A DNA stretch of 15,953 bases from an uncultured Bacilli bacterium (GTDB taxonomy: Bacteria > Bacillota_I > Bacilli_A > RF39 > UBA660), in contig CAJTKB010000035.1 in assembly GCA_910576925.1 (NCBI GenBank), positions 1 through 15,953 of the forward strand. The letters run 5' to 3'. Shown here piece by piece: positions 1-7,321 of this stretch. Both the position numbers and the translations under genes were made by a program. The notes beneath the pieces were generated by a model, which searched no databases, was not told the origin of the DNA, and worked only from the letters and a program-made list of their open reading frames with translations. The number at the start of each line of letters is the position of its first letter. Within the stretch, counting starts at the first letter, position 1.

Positions 1-1
1 T

Positions 2-529
2 ATATTATTAAGTAAAAATATTAATTATAATATTTTGTTAGTATTAATAATAATTTTATTTTTAACAGACTTTATTGATGGATTTTTGGCTCGTAAGTTT
101 AATGTTCAAACGTTATTTGGTAGTATATTAGATACTTTAGCTGATAAAATACTTAGTATAGTGCTAATAATACCTTTATTAAAAGAAAATAATATTTTGT
201 ATTTAATTGTAGTAGGAGAAATAATTATTGCTATTATTAATATTAGAGCAAGATTTAGAAGAAAGTTAACTAGAGTATGTATGTTTGGAAAAATAAAAAT
301 GTGGTTGCTTTCAATAACTATTATTTTTCTTTATTTAAATTTATTTTACTATATTAGTAATAGTTTTACTTTTTTATTGATAGTTGTGACCTTTATTTTT
401 CAGTTGATAGTAACAGTTTATTATATATTCTATTTAAGAAAGCAAAGTGATAGGAAAACAATAAGTATTAATAAATATAATTACATATATATTTTGTTTG
501 ATACGGAATATTATTTAAAAAATAGTTAG
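2..529 (+). CDS. CDP-alcohol phosphatidyltransferase, 5'-truncated by the window edge (probably PgsA)
   Basis: This integral membrane enzyme transfers a phosphatidyl group from CDP-diacylglycerol to an alcohol. For PgsA the acceptor is glycerol-3-phosphate. The reading frame is open to the window edge, so the N-terminus lies outside. A TTG at 35 is the first start-like codon but is probably not the real start, because the catalytic motif normally sits some 50 residues in. The complete family signature is visible at 62-142: D-x2-D-G-x2-A-R-x8-G-x3-D-x3-D, running from TDFIDG through FLAR to LDTLAD. These aspartates bind the metal and the CDP-alcohol. Hydrophobic segments follow, as expected for the membrane fold. 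The C-terminal 25 residues are polar. The family is certain; the exact acceptor alcohol is not, and phosphatidylglycerophosphate synthase is an inference from what is most common in Bacillota. It ends in TAG just upstream of the csoR promoter. Confidence 0.85.
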   Translation: MLLSKNINYNILLVLIIILFLTDFIDGFLARKFNVQTLFGSILDTLADKILSIVLIIPLLKENNILYLIVVGEIIIAIINIRARFRRKLTRVCMFGKIKMWLLSITIIFLYLNLFYYISNSFTFLLIVVTFIFQLIVTVYYIFYLRKQSDRKTISINKYNYIYILFDTEYYLKNS

Positions 530-554
530 ATTATATGTTTATATATTTTTTATG

Positions 555-583
555 TTGACAATACCCCCCTAGGGTGTTACTAT
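555..583 (+). promoter_or_regulatory. Sigma-A promoter of the csoR-copA operon
   Basis: A perfect -35 box TTGACA (555-560) and a -10 box TACTAT (578-583) are separated by exactly 17 bases. Transcription would start near 590, only about 16 bases before the csoR ATG. This rules out the in-frame TTG at 588 as the start. Confidence 0.85.
561..577 (+). promoter_or_regulatory. Probable CsoR operator within the promoter spacer
   Basis: The spacer reads ATACCCCCCTAGGGTGT, a GC-rich pseudo-palindrome in otherwise AT-rich DNA. CsoR-family operators have this form: a C-run and a G-run around a short AT centre. It fills the whole 17-base spacer, so bound repressor would block RNA polymerase. The neighbouring csoR gene supports autoregulation. 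The link to CsoR is inferred from sequence type and position. Confidence 0.8.
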
Positions 584-605
584 ATTTTTGACAATAGGAG
601 AATAT

Positions 606-893
606 ATGGAAAAAAATGTTAGAAAGAAAGTAAGAATAGAAAATGAAAAAAAGTATCTAATATCAAGGCTTAAAATAATAGAGGGGCAAATTAAAGGGGT
701 TATGAAAATGGTTGAAGAGGATAGGTATTGTAGTGATATTTTAATACAAATATCTGCTATTAATAATTCATTAAAAGGTATAGGTAGTGAAATATTAAAA
801 CAGCATTTAAAAACTTGTGTTAGTGATGAAATAAAAAAAGATAATTTGGAAATTATAGATGAGGTTATGAATTTAATAAAAAGACTTAGTTAG
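606..893 (+). CDS. csoR: Copper-sensing transcriptional repressor CsoR
   Basis: A 95-residue all-helical metal-sensing repressor of the CsoR/RcnR family (DUF156). Apo-CsoR binds DNA; Cu(I) binding releases it and induces the exporter. The Cu(I) ligand set is seen as C42, H67 and C71, with the same spacing (25 and 4) as the Cys36-His61-Cys65 triad of M. tuberculosis CsoR. The family core is also clear: SRLKIIEGQIKGV near residues 20-32 and YCSDIL at 41-46. The ATG at 606 is chosen because TAGGAG lies five bases upstream and the promoter places the transcript start near 590. It shares an operon with copA: its stop codon TAG forms the first bases of the copA ribosome binding site. The Cys-His-Cys pattern favours copper over the nickel, formaldehyde or persulfide sensors of the family. 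Confidence 0.93.
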   Translation: MEKNVRKKVRIENEKKYLISRLKIIEGQIKGVMKMVEEDRYCSDILIQISAINNSLKGIGSEILKQHLKTCVSDEIKKDNLEIIDEVMNLIKRLS

Positions 894-904
894 GAGCTTG
901 AAAT

Positions 905-3109
905 ATGAAAAAAATAATTTTAAATATAGGTGGTATGAGTTGTAGTGGTTGTTCTAGAGGACTTGAAAAATACTTAAGTAGACAAAAAGGAATACAAAGT
1001 GTAAATGTTAATTTAGTTCTTGCTGAAGCACTAATTGAGTATGATGAGAGTATAACTAAGAAAGATATAGAAAAATATATAAAAGAAGCTGGTTTTGAAA
1101 GCTTGGGAGAACATAAAGAAATTGATGAGAAAAATGAGGCTATAAAAACACGAAGAGGCTTATTGATAAGTTTGATACCTGTAATATTAATTATGTATAT
1201 TACGATGCATCATATGTTATCTTTACCTCCAATACCATATATAAATATAAATTACCCGATAATATATTCATTAGTATTATTTATTTTATCATTAATATTT
1301 TTGGTATATGGATTTGATATTTTTAAAAGTGGTTTAAAGAATATACTTCATAAAACGCCTAATATGGATACTTTAGTGCTTATTGGGGTAATGGCTAGTT
1401 ATACTTATAGTGTATATTGTATGGTAATGATATTATTAGGAAATATAAGTTATATAGAAAGTCTATATTTTGAAAGCAGTGTTATGATAATATATTTTAT
1501 AAAACTAGGAAGATATATAGATGGAAGAAGTAAGGAAAAAACTAAGGAAGCAATAAAAGAACTTGTCCAAATGACTCCTGATTATGCAACTTTAAAAGAT
1601 AAAAAAAATGAAAGAAAAGTTACTATTGATGAAATAAAAAAGGGAGATATTCTGATTGCTAAACCAGGAGAAAAAATTGCTGTAGATGGTGTTATTATTG
1701 AAGGAGAAGCTTATTTAGAAGAGTCATTTATTACAGGTGAATCTAAGCCTATTAAAAAGAAAAGTGATGATAAAGTAATAGCTGGTAGTGTGAGCCTAGA
1801 TGGATATATCGAATATAAAGCTTTAAAAATAGGTAAGGATTCAACAATTTCTTCTATTGTAAGACTTGTAATAGAAGCGGCTAATACTAAGATGCCTATT
1901 GCAAGAATTGCTGATATTGTAAGTTCATATTTTGTTACAATTATTATAATTATAGCTCTTATAACTTTTTTTGTTAATTTAATTTTAGGAGTTAATTTGG
2001 AAGAAGCGATAAACAGTTTTGTAACAGTTTTAGTAATAGCTTGTCCTTGTTCTTTAGGGCTTGCTACACCACTTGCAATTGTTGTTAGTGAAGGACTTTG
2101 TGCTAAAGAAGGGCTTTTAGTAAGAAATAGTAAGACATTAGAATCAATTTGTAAAACTGATACTATTGTTTTTGATAAGACTGGAACACTTACATATGGA
2201 AATTTGAGGATAGCTAAAGTATTTAATTATAGTGATTATGATAATGATGAAATAATTCGTTTAGTTGCAAGTTTAGAGGATAAAATTAATCATCCTATTG
2301 CAAGAACGTTTGTAAATTATGCTAATGAAAAGAAGTTAATTTTGTCAGATACAGGTGATATAAAAAATATAACTGGTATGGGAATAACTGGTAAGATTTC
2401 TGATAAAAAATTTTATATAGGAAATGAAAAATTGTTAGATAAGCTGAAAGTAACAAGTGATAAAATAACTGATGAAAAAGAGCTTAGAAATGATGATAAT
2501 ACTTTTATGTATGTAATTGAAAATAAAAAGGTAATTGCTTTAATTGGAATAAAGGATGTTGTAAGAGAAAATGCTAAAAATACTGTTGATGAATTAAAAC
2601 GTTTAGGTAAAGAAATAGTTATGTTAACAGGAGATAATTTTGAAGTAGCTAAATCTGTTTCTAATAGTTTAGGGATAGAAAAATTTTATGCTAGTAAAAT
2701 GCCTAGTGAGAAAACTTCTTTTATCAAAGAGTTAATGAATAATAATAAAAATGTTATGATGATAGGTGATGGGATAAATGATGCTCCTTCACTTGCTATT
2801 TCAAATGTTGGTGTTAGTATGGGAGGAGCTACAGATATAGCATTAAATTCAGCTGATGTTATATTATTACATGATAACTTAGAAAAAATAGTAACATTAA
2901 TAGGTATTAGTAAAAGAACAATTAGAAATATTAAACAAAATTTATTTTGGGCTTTTTTCTATAATATATGTATGCTTCCTATTGCAATGGGATTATTAAA
3001 ACCTTTTGGTATTGTGATAAATCCTATGTTAGCATCATTAGCTATGACTATTAGTAGTTTAACAGTAGTATTAAATGCTTTGAGATTAAAGTATTATAAT
3101 AAAAAATAA
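905..3109 (+). CDS. copA: Copper-exporting P1B-type ATPase CopA
   Basis: This 734-residue membrane pump uses ATP to export Cu(I) and so protects the cell from copper. Domains in order: one N-terminal heavy-metal-associated domain with the copper-binding GMSCSGC motif (C13, C16); the first membrane helices; the actuator loop with TGE (277-279); the membrane CPC motif (C380-P381-C382); the phosphorylated aspartate in DKTGT (D424); the nucleotide-domain HP motif (H463-P464); GDGINDAP (621-628); and the last two helices. Those helices carry YN (in FYNICMLP) and M-x2-S-S, the signature of the Cu(I) subclass P1B-1. Length is normal for a one-domain CopA. A ribosome binding site (TAGGAG, 891-896) overlaps the csoR stop, so the two genes are cotranscribed and induced by copper. 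No copZ chaperone gene is present nearby. Confidence 0.95.
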   Translation: MKKIILNIGGMSCSGCSRGLEKYLSRQKGIQSVNVNLVLAEALIEYDESITKKDIEKYIKEAGFESLGEHKEIDEKNEAIKTRRGLLISLIPVILIMYITMHHMLSLPPIPYININYPIIYSLVLFILSLIFLVYGFDIFKSGLKNILHKTPNMDTLVLIGVMASYTYSVYCMVMILLGNISYIESLYFESSVMIIYFIKLGRYIDGRSKEKTKEAIKELVQMTPDYATLKDKKNERKVTIDEIKKGDILIAKPGEKIAVDGVIIEGEAYLEESFITGESKPIKKKSDDKVIAGSVSLDGYIEYKALKIGKDSTISSIVRLVIEAANTKMPIARIADIVSSYFVTIIIIIALITFFVNLILGVNLEEAINSFVTVLVIACPCSLGLATPLAIVVSEGLCAKEGLLVRNSKTLESICKTDTIVFDKTGTLTYGNLRIAKVFNYSDYDNDEIIRLVASLEDKINHPIARTFVNYANEKKLILSDTGDIKNITGMGITGKISDKKFYIGNEKLLDKLKVTSDKITDEKELRNDDNTFMYVIENKKVIALIGIKDVVRENAKNTVDELKRLGKEIVMLTGDNFEVAKSVSNSLGIEKFYASKMPSEKTSFIKELMNNNKNVMMIGDGINDAPSLAISNVGVSMGGATDIALNSADVILLHDNLEKIVTLIGISKRTIRNIKQNLFWAFFYNICMLPIAMGLLKPFGIVINPMLASLAMTISSLTVVLNALRLKYYNKK

Positions 3110-3131
3110 AGGGACTTTATTAAGTCTCTTT
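3108..3131. terminator. Bidirectional terminator between copA and gmk
   Basis: A 10-bp stem with one G-U wobble (3108-3117 with 3122-3131) and a four-base TATT loop. The minus-strand transcript ends in a U-rich run after the hairpin, good for gmk. The plus-strand side has TTT-A-TTT, weaker but usable for copA. The hairpin overlaps the stop codons of both convergent genes. Confidence 0.75.
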
Positions 3132-3816
3132 ATTTGTCTATTGGAGTTATAGAATTATCAAATTCTTTGCCCATTAAGAATTCATGTAATATTTCTTCTT
3201 GATTTTCAACGAATATTTCTTCAATTCTATCTACACGACATTTTTCTGATATTAATATTGATTCAACCTTTTTAACAGCTTCTTCAACAATATCGTTTAC
3301 AACTACATAGTTATACTTGTTGATTTCATTTATTTCACGATATGCTGTTTTAAAGCGATCTATTATTTGTTCGTTATTTTCTAGTCCACGTGCTTTAATC
3401 CGCCTTTTAACTTCTTCCATAGATGGTGCTAAAATAAAAATTAAAATTGTTTCAGGAAACATTTTCTTAACAGTTTGAGCTCCTTGAACATCAATTTCTA
3501 GAATTACATCATGTCCTGAAGCTAGTTTTTCTTCAAGTTCTTTTTTTGGTGTTCCAAAATAGTTTCCATAACGTACTTTTGCATATTCTAAGAAGTAATT
3601 TTCTTTTATTTTTTTCTCAAATTCTTCCTGTGAAATAAAGTAATAATCAACTCCTTCCTTATCTCCGGTTCTCATAGGTCTTGATGTATATGAGATGGAA
3701 AGTTCTAAATTTTGATTGTTTTCTAATAACTTATTAATAATAGTTCCTTTTCCAGCACAAGTTGTACCAGAAATGATGATTAGCTGACCTCTAGTCTTTT
3801 CTTTGATTGATGCCAT
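3130..3816 (-). CDS. gmk: Guanylate kinase
   Basis: Guanylate kinase phosphorylates GMP to GDP with ATP, an essential cytoplasmic step in GTP and dGTP supply. The protein has 228 residues. The P-loop reads G17-T-T-C-A-G-K23-G24-T25, where most relatives have GPSGVGKGT or similar; the glycines and lysine are kept. The GMP-binding segment is present: ISYTSRPMR (41-49), GVDYYF (55-60), and EIDVQGA further on. The arginine-rich lid region KRRIKARG and the following RF-x-TA motif are also recognisable. It is about 20 residues longer than typical bacterial Gmk, with an extra acidic C-terminal tail. The ATG at 3814-3816 follows a strong ribosome binding site (AAAGGAG on the minus strand, 3824-3830). 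It is the only minus-strand gene and has its own promoter. It is not next to rpoZ or priA, which are common neighbours. Confidence 0.95.
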   Translation of the reverse strand: MASIKEKTRGQLIIISGTTCAGKGTIINKLLENNQNLELSISYTSRPMRTGDKEGVDYYFISQEEFEKKIKENYFLEYAKVRYGNYFGTPKKELEEKLASGHDVILEIDVQGAQTVKKMFPETILIFILAPSMEEVKRRIKARGLENNEQIIDRFKTAYREINEINKYNYVVVNDIVEEAVKKVESILISEKCRVDRIEEIFVENQEEILHEFLMGKEFDNSITPIDK

Positions 3817-3841
3817 ATTGAAACTCCTTTCTTGTGACTAA

Positions 3842-3870
3842 ATTATACTATGCAAACTTTTTAATATCAA
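3842..3870 (-). promoter_or_regulatory. Promoter of gmk
   Basis: On the minus strand, TTGATA (3865-3870) and a perfect TATAAT (3842-3847) are 17 bases apart. The transcript would start about 20 bases before the gmk start codon. Confidence 0.8.
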
Positions 3871-3957
3871 GTAAAAATCAAATAGTATTATTAATATGTT
3901 TTTTATTTGAAGGTTAAATATACATTAGAGAAAAATATAGTTTATTAATGGATTTCT

Positions 3958-3986
3958 TTTACTATTTTTAGTTAATATAGTATACT
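3958..3986 (+). promoter_or_regulatory. Possible promoter of the cysteine-cluster/DUF362 pair
   Basis: A -10 box TATACT (3981-3986) lies 17 bases after a weak -35 TTTACT (3958-3963). It is divergent from the gmk promoter within the same 190-base gap. The -35 match is only partial. Confidence 0.5.
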
Positions 3987-4007
3987 AATTTATGAGGAGG
4001 TTTTATG

Positions 4008-4577
4008 ATGGAAAAGGGAGAATTGAAAGCTATTAGAGAGGAATTAGTACTTTTAAGGACTGGAGTTTTAAATCCTTGTAGTGATTATGATCCGTTTGGT
4101 TTATGTATTTGTACAGAATGTTTTTTATGTGAAAATTGTGATTATATGATTATAGATAATGAAGGAAATATTTTGAAGGATTTTTATTCCCTTGATTTAA
4201 CTAGTGAATTTGAAGAAAGAGCTATATATAAAGTTGAATTTTTTGATGAAGGCTATTTTAAAAATCTTAAAGATTTTAAAGAATATATTGCAAATGATAA
4301 TAGTGATTATCGTTTAACTAGAATCTTTTCTGATAGTAATGGAGAAGAGAATACAGTACTTCGACTTTCAAAACTAGATCAAGAAAAAATAAGAGAGAAA
4401 GAGGAAATATGGCAAAGAGAGGAAGAAGAAATAAGAGAGAGATTTTATAGACATAATTGTATAACAAATAATAGTGTAGCTAATCAGCCAAATAAACAAG
4501 ATGACTTTAAACCTGAGGGTAAAATAAAGGTTTTAGTGAAGCATATTTTTCAAAAATTAACACAATCTAATAACTGA
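4008..4577 (+). CDS. Unknown protein with an N-terminal cysteine cluster
   Basis: I do not recognise this 189-residue protein. Six cysteines are packed into 21 residues: C24-x8-C33-x-C35-x2-C38-x2-C41-x2-C44. That density suggests a bound zinc ion or iron-sulfur cluster, although the spacing is not a clean ferredoxin motif. The middle is acidic and mixed. Residues around 125-145 are rich in E, R and K and look like a charged helix or short coiled coil. There is no signal peptide or membrane segment. The ATG at 4008 is preferred to the one at 4005 because the ribosome binding site AGGAGG (3995-4000) lies seven bases before it. It ends in TGA, immediately followed by TAA, and the DUF362 gene begins 24 bases later, so the two probably form an operon. 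A shared redox or metal role is a guess from context. Confidence 0.7.
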   Translation: MEKGELKAIREELVLLRTGVLNPCSDYDPFGLCICTECFLCENCDYMIIDNEGNILKDFYSLDLTSEFEERAIYKVEFFDEGYFKNLKDFKEYIANDNSDYRLTRIFSDSNGEENTVLRLSKLDQEKIREKEEIWQREEEEIRERFYRHNCITNNSVANQPNKQDDFKPEGKIKVLVKHIFQKLTQSNN

Positions 4578-4601
4578 TAAAATATAAGGAGGGTATATTA
4601 A

Positions 4602-5480
4602 ATGGAAAAAGCGAAAGTATATTTTACTAAGAATATTAATGGAGAAAGTCTTGTTAAATTATATGATAAATTAGGTGTGAAATTATCAGGAAATGTTGCT
4701 GTTAAACTTCACTCTGGTGAAGAAGGTAATCAGAATTATATGAAGCCAGAATTTGTACGTGATATAATAGAATATACAAATGGTACAGTAGTAGAATGTA
4801 ATACAGCCTATGAAGGTAAAAGGAATACAACAGATAAACATATTAAATTAATGGAAGAGCATGGTTGGAGTAAATATTTTAATGTTGATATTTTAGATAG
4901 TGATGGAGAAGATATCTTAGAAAATCCGAATGGAGAAGTTATAAAGAAAAATATTGTTGGTTCTAAAATGAAAAATTATGATTCTATGCTTGTTTTATCT
5001 CATTTTAAAGGACATCCAATGGGAGGCTTTGGTGGTGCTATTAAAAATATTTCTATCGGACTAGCTTCATCAAAAGGAAAAATGTATATTCATACATCGG
5101 GAGAAGAAACAGCTGATTTCGATGATATGTTTAAAGCAGATCATGATTCTTTCTTAAAATCGATGGCAGACTCTGCAAAAACAATAACAGACTATTATAA
5201 AGGTAAGATTGTCTATATCAATGCTATGGTTAATATGTCAGTTGATTGTGATTGTTGTGCTAAGGCAGAGGATCCTTGTATGCAAGATATTGGAATTCTT
5301 GCGTCAATTGACCCTGTTGCTTTAGACCAGGCTTGTATAGATTTAGTTTATAATTCAAATGATCTAGGAAAGGATGAATTGATTGAGAGAATAGAATCTC
5401 GTAATGGATTATTAACAATTGATAGTGCTGTAAAACAAGAAATCGGTATAAAGGAATATGAACTAATATCACTTGATTAA
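4602..5480 (+). CDS. DUF362 family protein
   Basis: A 292-residue protein of the DUF362 family, whose members are often tied to iron-sulfur or redox functions but mostly lack a proven reaction. Typical parts are visible: VAVKLHSGEEGN near residues 32-43; LVLSHFKGHPMGGFGGAIKN near 130-149; and the C-terminal signature, in which C216, C218, C219 and C226 precede DIGILASIDPVALDQA. The cysteine group is a likely metal or cluster site. There is no extra ferredoxin domain, unlike the longer DUF362 proteins, and no signal peptide. The ribosome binding site AAGGAGGG (4586-4593) stands eight bases before the ATG. The upstream partner also carries a dense cysteine cluster, so the two may act together. 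The family call is firm; a precise function cannot be given. Confidence 0.88.
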   Translation: MEKAKVYFTKNINGESLVKLYDKLGVKLSGNVAVKLHSGEEGNQNYMKPEFVRDIIEYTNGTVVECNTAYEGKRNTTDKHIKLMEEHGWSKYFNVDILDSDGEDILENPNGEVIKKNIVGSKMKNYDSMLVLSHFKGHPMGGFGGAIKNISIGLASSKGKMYIHTSGEETADFDDMFKADHDSFLKSMADSAKTITDYYKGKIVYINAMVNMSVDCDCCAKAEDPCMQDIGILASIDPVALDQACIDLVYNSNDLGKDELIERIESRNGLLTIDSAVKQEIGIKEYELISLD

Positions 5481-5510
5481 ATATGCTGTATTATAAATAA
5501 TATATAAATA

Positions 5511-5535
5511 GTTATCTTTGATGATAATCTTTTTT
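5511..5535 (+). terminator. Weak terminator after the DUF362 gene
   Basis: A six-base stem with one G-U pair (5511-5516 with 5523-5528) and a six-base loop is followed by C and a run of six T. The stem is short and AT-rich, so termination may be partial. Confidence 0.4.
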
Positions 5536-5611
5536 GTTAATATATTTTATATAACTAGAAAAATACTATTAAGTATGTTATTATAAATATAGTTAATTGA
5601 GGAGGTATAAT

Positions 5612-6337
5612 ATGAGTGGACATTCAAAATGGGCAACAATACATAGAAAAAAAGGGGAGTTAGATGCAGCACGTGGTAAAGTATTTCAAAAACTTGCAAA
5701 AGAGATTTTTGTAGCTGCTAAAAGTGGTGGTCCAGATCCAGATAGTAATGCTTCTCTTAGAATGGTTATTGAAAAGGCAAGAGGAGCTAATATGCCAAAA
5801 GATAATATCGAAAAGGCAATTCAAAAAGCAAAAGGAGCCAATGAAGCAGAACATTATGATTCTATTAGATATGAAGGATATGGACCTAGTGGTGTTGCTA
5901 TAATGGTTGATTGTTTAACTGATAACAAGAATAGAACAGCAGGAGATGTTAGAAGTTGTTTTACAAAACGTGGAGGAAATTTAGGAACGAGTGGTAGTGT
6001 TAGTTATATTTTTGCTAGACGTGGTATTATAGATATACCAAATGATTATAATGAAGAAGATATAATGATGACATCTCTTGATAACGGTGCACTTGATTTT
6101 GTTACTCTTGATGATGTATATGAAATAATAACTACAGCTGAAGATTTTATTAGTGTAAAAAAAGCTTTAGAAGAGATCGGGGTAAGAGAGTTTCTAAGAA
6201 GTGAGGTTACGTTTATACCAACAAATACTATTGAAGTAACTGATGAAGAACAAATTGAAAAGATTCATAAATTAATAGAACAATTAGATGATTTGGAGGA
6301 TGTACAAGATGTTTATTGTAACTTGCGAGAAGATTAA
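5612..6337 (+). CDS. yebC: YebC/PmpR family protein (TACO1-like)
   Basis: A 241-residue member of the YebC family. It was long annotated as a transcriptional regulator; more recent work, as I recall it, treats the family as a translation factor that helps ribosomes through difficult, proline-rich stretches, like mitochondrial TACO1. The N-terminus MSGHSKWATIHRKKG is the family hallmark and fixes the start at 5612, six bases after AGGAGG (5600-5605). The in-frame TTG at 5597 overlaps this site and is not the start. Later family segments are clear: NMPKDNIEKAI (residues 54-64), YEGYGPSGVA, NRTAGDVR, GGNLGTSGSVSY and the C-terminal LEDVQDVY. Length is normal. It precedes the ruv genes, a common neighbourhood. 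No clear terminator follows it. Confidence 0.95.
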   Translation: MSGHSKWATIHRKKGELDAARGKVFQKLAKEIFVAAKSGGPDPDSNASLRMVIEKARGANMPKDNIEKAIQKAKGANEAEHYDSIRYEGYGPSGVAIMVDCLTDNKNRTAGDVRSCFTKRGGNLGTSGSVSYIFARRGIIDIPNDYNEEDIMMTSLDNGALDFVTLDDVYEIITTAEDFISVKKALEEIGVREFLRSEVTFIPTNTIEVTDEEQIEKIHKLIEQLDDLEDVQDVYCNLRED

Positions 6338-6368
6338 GTATACTAATTGTAAATGAACAGTTAATATA

Positions 6369-6397
6369 TTGAATAAGCTAAATATATGTGTTATAGT
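6369..6397 (+). promoter_or_regulatory. Promoter of the small gene at 6419
   Basis: TTGAAT (6369-6374) and TATAGT (6392-6397) are 17 bases apart, with a TGT extension directly before the -10 box (6389-6391). Confidence 0.7.
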
Positions 6398-6418
6398 CTG
6401 GTTATAGGAGGCTAAATA

Positions 6419-6661
6419 ATGGATGATAGTACTATTTCACGTGATAAATTAAATGATGTAGTTAATATGTTAGAAAATAATATTCCTATACCAGTAATCG
6501 CTGAGAATTTAGGTGTTAAAACTATTGATATTTTAAAAATACAAAGTATTTATTTCCCTAATAAATTTGATGGTCAAGGACAGTTGGATAGCTTTCAATC
6601 GTTGCTTAATGAGAAACCAATTATTATTGTTGATGATAATGAATCAATAAAATCTAGATAA
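6419..6661 (+). CDS. Small unknown protein, possible helix-turn-helix
   Basis: I do not recognise this 80-residue protein. Residues 21-42 (NIPIPVIAENLGVKTIDILK and the next two) resemble a helix-turn-helix of the resolvase/sigma type: a helix, a G-V turn, then a second helix. DNA binding is therefore possible but not shown. The rest is acidic, with a hydrophobic strand KPIIIVDDN near the end. Translation is well supported: AGGAGG (6406-6411) lies seven bases before the ATG, there is a good promoter upstream, and a strong terminator directly follows the gene. It is thus a single-gene unit between yebC and ruvA, the position held by ruvC in many other bacteria. It shows no RuvC-like features. 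Confidence 0.72.
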   Translation: MDDSTISRDKLNDVVNMLENNIPIPVIAENLGVKTIDILKIQSIYFPNKFDGQGQLDSFQSLLNEKPIIIVDDNESIKSR

Positions 6662-6689
6662 TTATTGTAATTAATTTTTTAAATACCTG

Positions 6690-6715
6690 AAAGACTTGTT
6701 TTGAGTCTTTTTTTT
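6690..6715 (+). terminator. Rho-independent terminator before ruvA
   Basis: A perfect seven-base stem (6690-6696 with 6704-6710) and a seven-base loop lead into a run of eight T (6708-6715). A T-G pair can extend the stem inward. This is a textbook intrinsic terminator. Confidence 0.92.
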
Positions 6716-6724
6716 GGTTATAAT
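6696..6724 (+). promoter_or_regulatory. Promoter of the ruvAB operon, overlapping the terminator
   Basis: A perfect -10 box TATAAT (6719-6724) lies right after the terminator T-run. A 17-base spacer would put the -35 box at 6696-6701 (TTGTTT), inside the terminator hairpin loop. Only the TTG half matches the consensus, so the -35 assignment is tentative. Confidence 0.65.
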
Positions 6725-6748
6725 AAATGAGGAAAGAGGTAGTTTTTG

Positions 6749-7306
6749 ATGTATGATTATATAAAAGGTGTAGTAACTACTATTAAAGGAAACGGAATAG
6801 TTTTAGAAAATAATAATATAGGGTATTTTATTTATACAGCTAATCCTTATGCTTTTAATGAAAATGAAACTTATAAAGTATATTTGTATCAAGTTGTAAA
6901 AGAAGATGAACTTAGTTTTTTTGGATTTAAGTTAGAAGAGGAAAAAGATCTTTTTTTAAAGCTTATTAATGTAAAAGGATTAGGTCCAAAAATGGCTTTA
7001 CCAATACTTGCTACAGGATCAATTTCAGGGATAATTGATGCAATAAATAGGGAAAACTTACTTTACTTAAAGAAATTCCCTAAGATTGGAGATAAACTTG
7101 CTAAACAAATAGTTTTAGATTTAAAAGGAAAATTAGGTGATGTTACACCTACTTCTACTATTGAAGATAGTACAGTTGAACTTCGAGAGGTATTGATTGG
7201 GTTGGGATATAAGGAAAAAGAAGTAAGTTCGGTTGTTCCTAGAGTTGATAATAGTTTATCTTTAGAAGATAGGGTGAAGGAAGCGTTAAAGTTATTACTA
7301 AAATAA
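6749..7306 (+). CDS. ruvA: Holliday junction branch migration protein RuvA
   Basis: RuvA binds four-way DNA junctions as a tetramer and loads the RuvB motor, which drives branch migration in recombination and repair. The 185-residue protein shows an N-terminal OB-fold (MYDYIKGVV onward, through FFGF). It then has two helix-hairpin-helix motifs, VKGLGPKMALPIL near residues 76-88 and FPKIGDKLAKQI near 110-121. The C-terminal RuvB-binding domain contains LIGLGYKEKEV. The ATG at 6749 is preferred over the TTG at 6746. The ribosome binding site AAAGAGG (6733-6739) is only moderate. The protein is slightly short for RuvA (about 190-205) because the flexible linker after KGKLGDV is compact. ruvB follows after 15 bases. 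No ruvC is present here, normal for Bacillota that use RecU as the resolvase. Confidence 0.95.
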   Translation: MYDYIKGVVTTIKGNGIVLENNNIGYFIYTANPYAFNENETYKVYLYQVVKEDELSFFGFKLEEEKDLFLKLINVKGLGPKMALPILATGSISGIIDAINRENLLYLKKFPKIGDKLAKQIVLDLKGKLGDVTPTSTIEDSTVELREVLIGLGYKEKEVSSVVPRVDNSLSLEDRVKEALKLLLK

Positions 7307-7321
7307 AAGGAGGATTTTTTT

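Noticed and set aside
588..605. Six-residue N-terminal extension of CsoR from TTG 588
   Set aside because: The predicted transcript starts at about 590, and the ribosome binding site fits only the ATG at 606.
4575..4580. Possible Mycoplasma-type code (UGA as tryptophan)
   Set aside because: All tryptophans here use TGG and full-length proteins never need UGA read-through. Reading this single TGA as tryptophan would add only one residue before TAA.
5260..5472. Minus-strand open frame of 70 codons
   Set aside because: It is antisense to the DUF362 signature region and has no promoter or ribosome binding site; a similar frame at 5660-5854 lies antisense to yebC.
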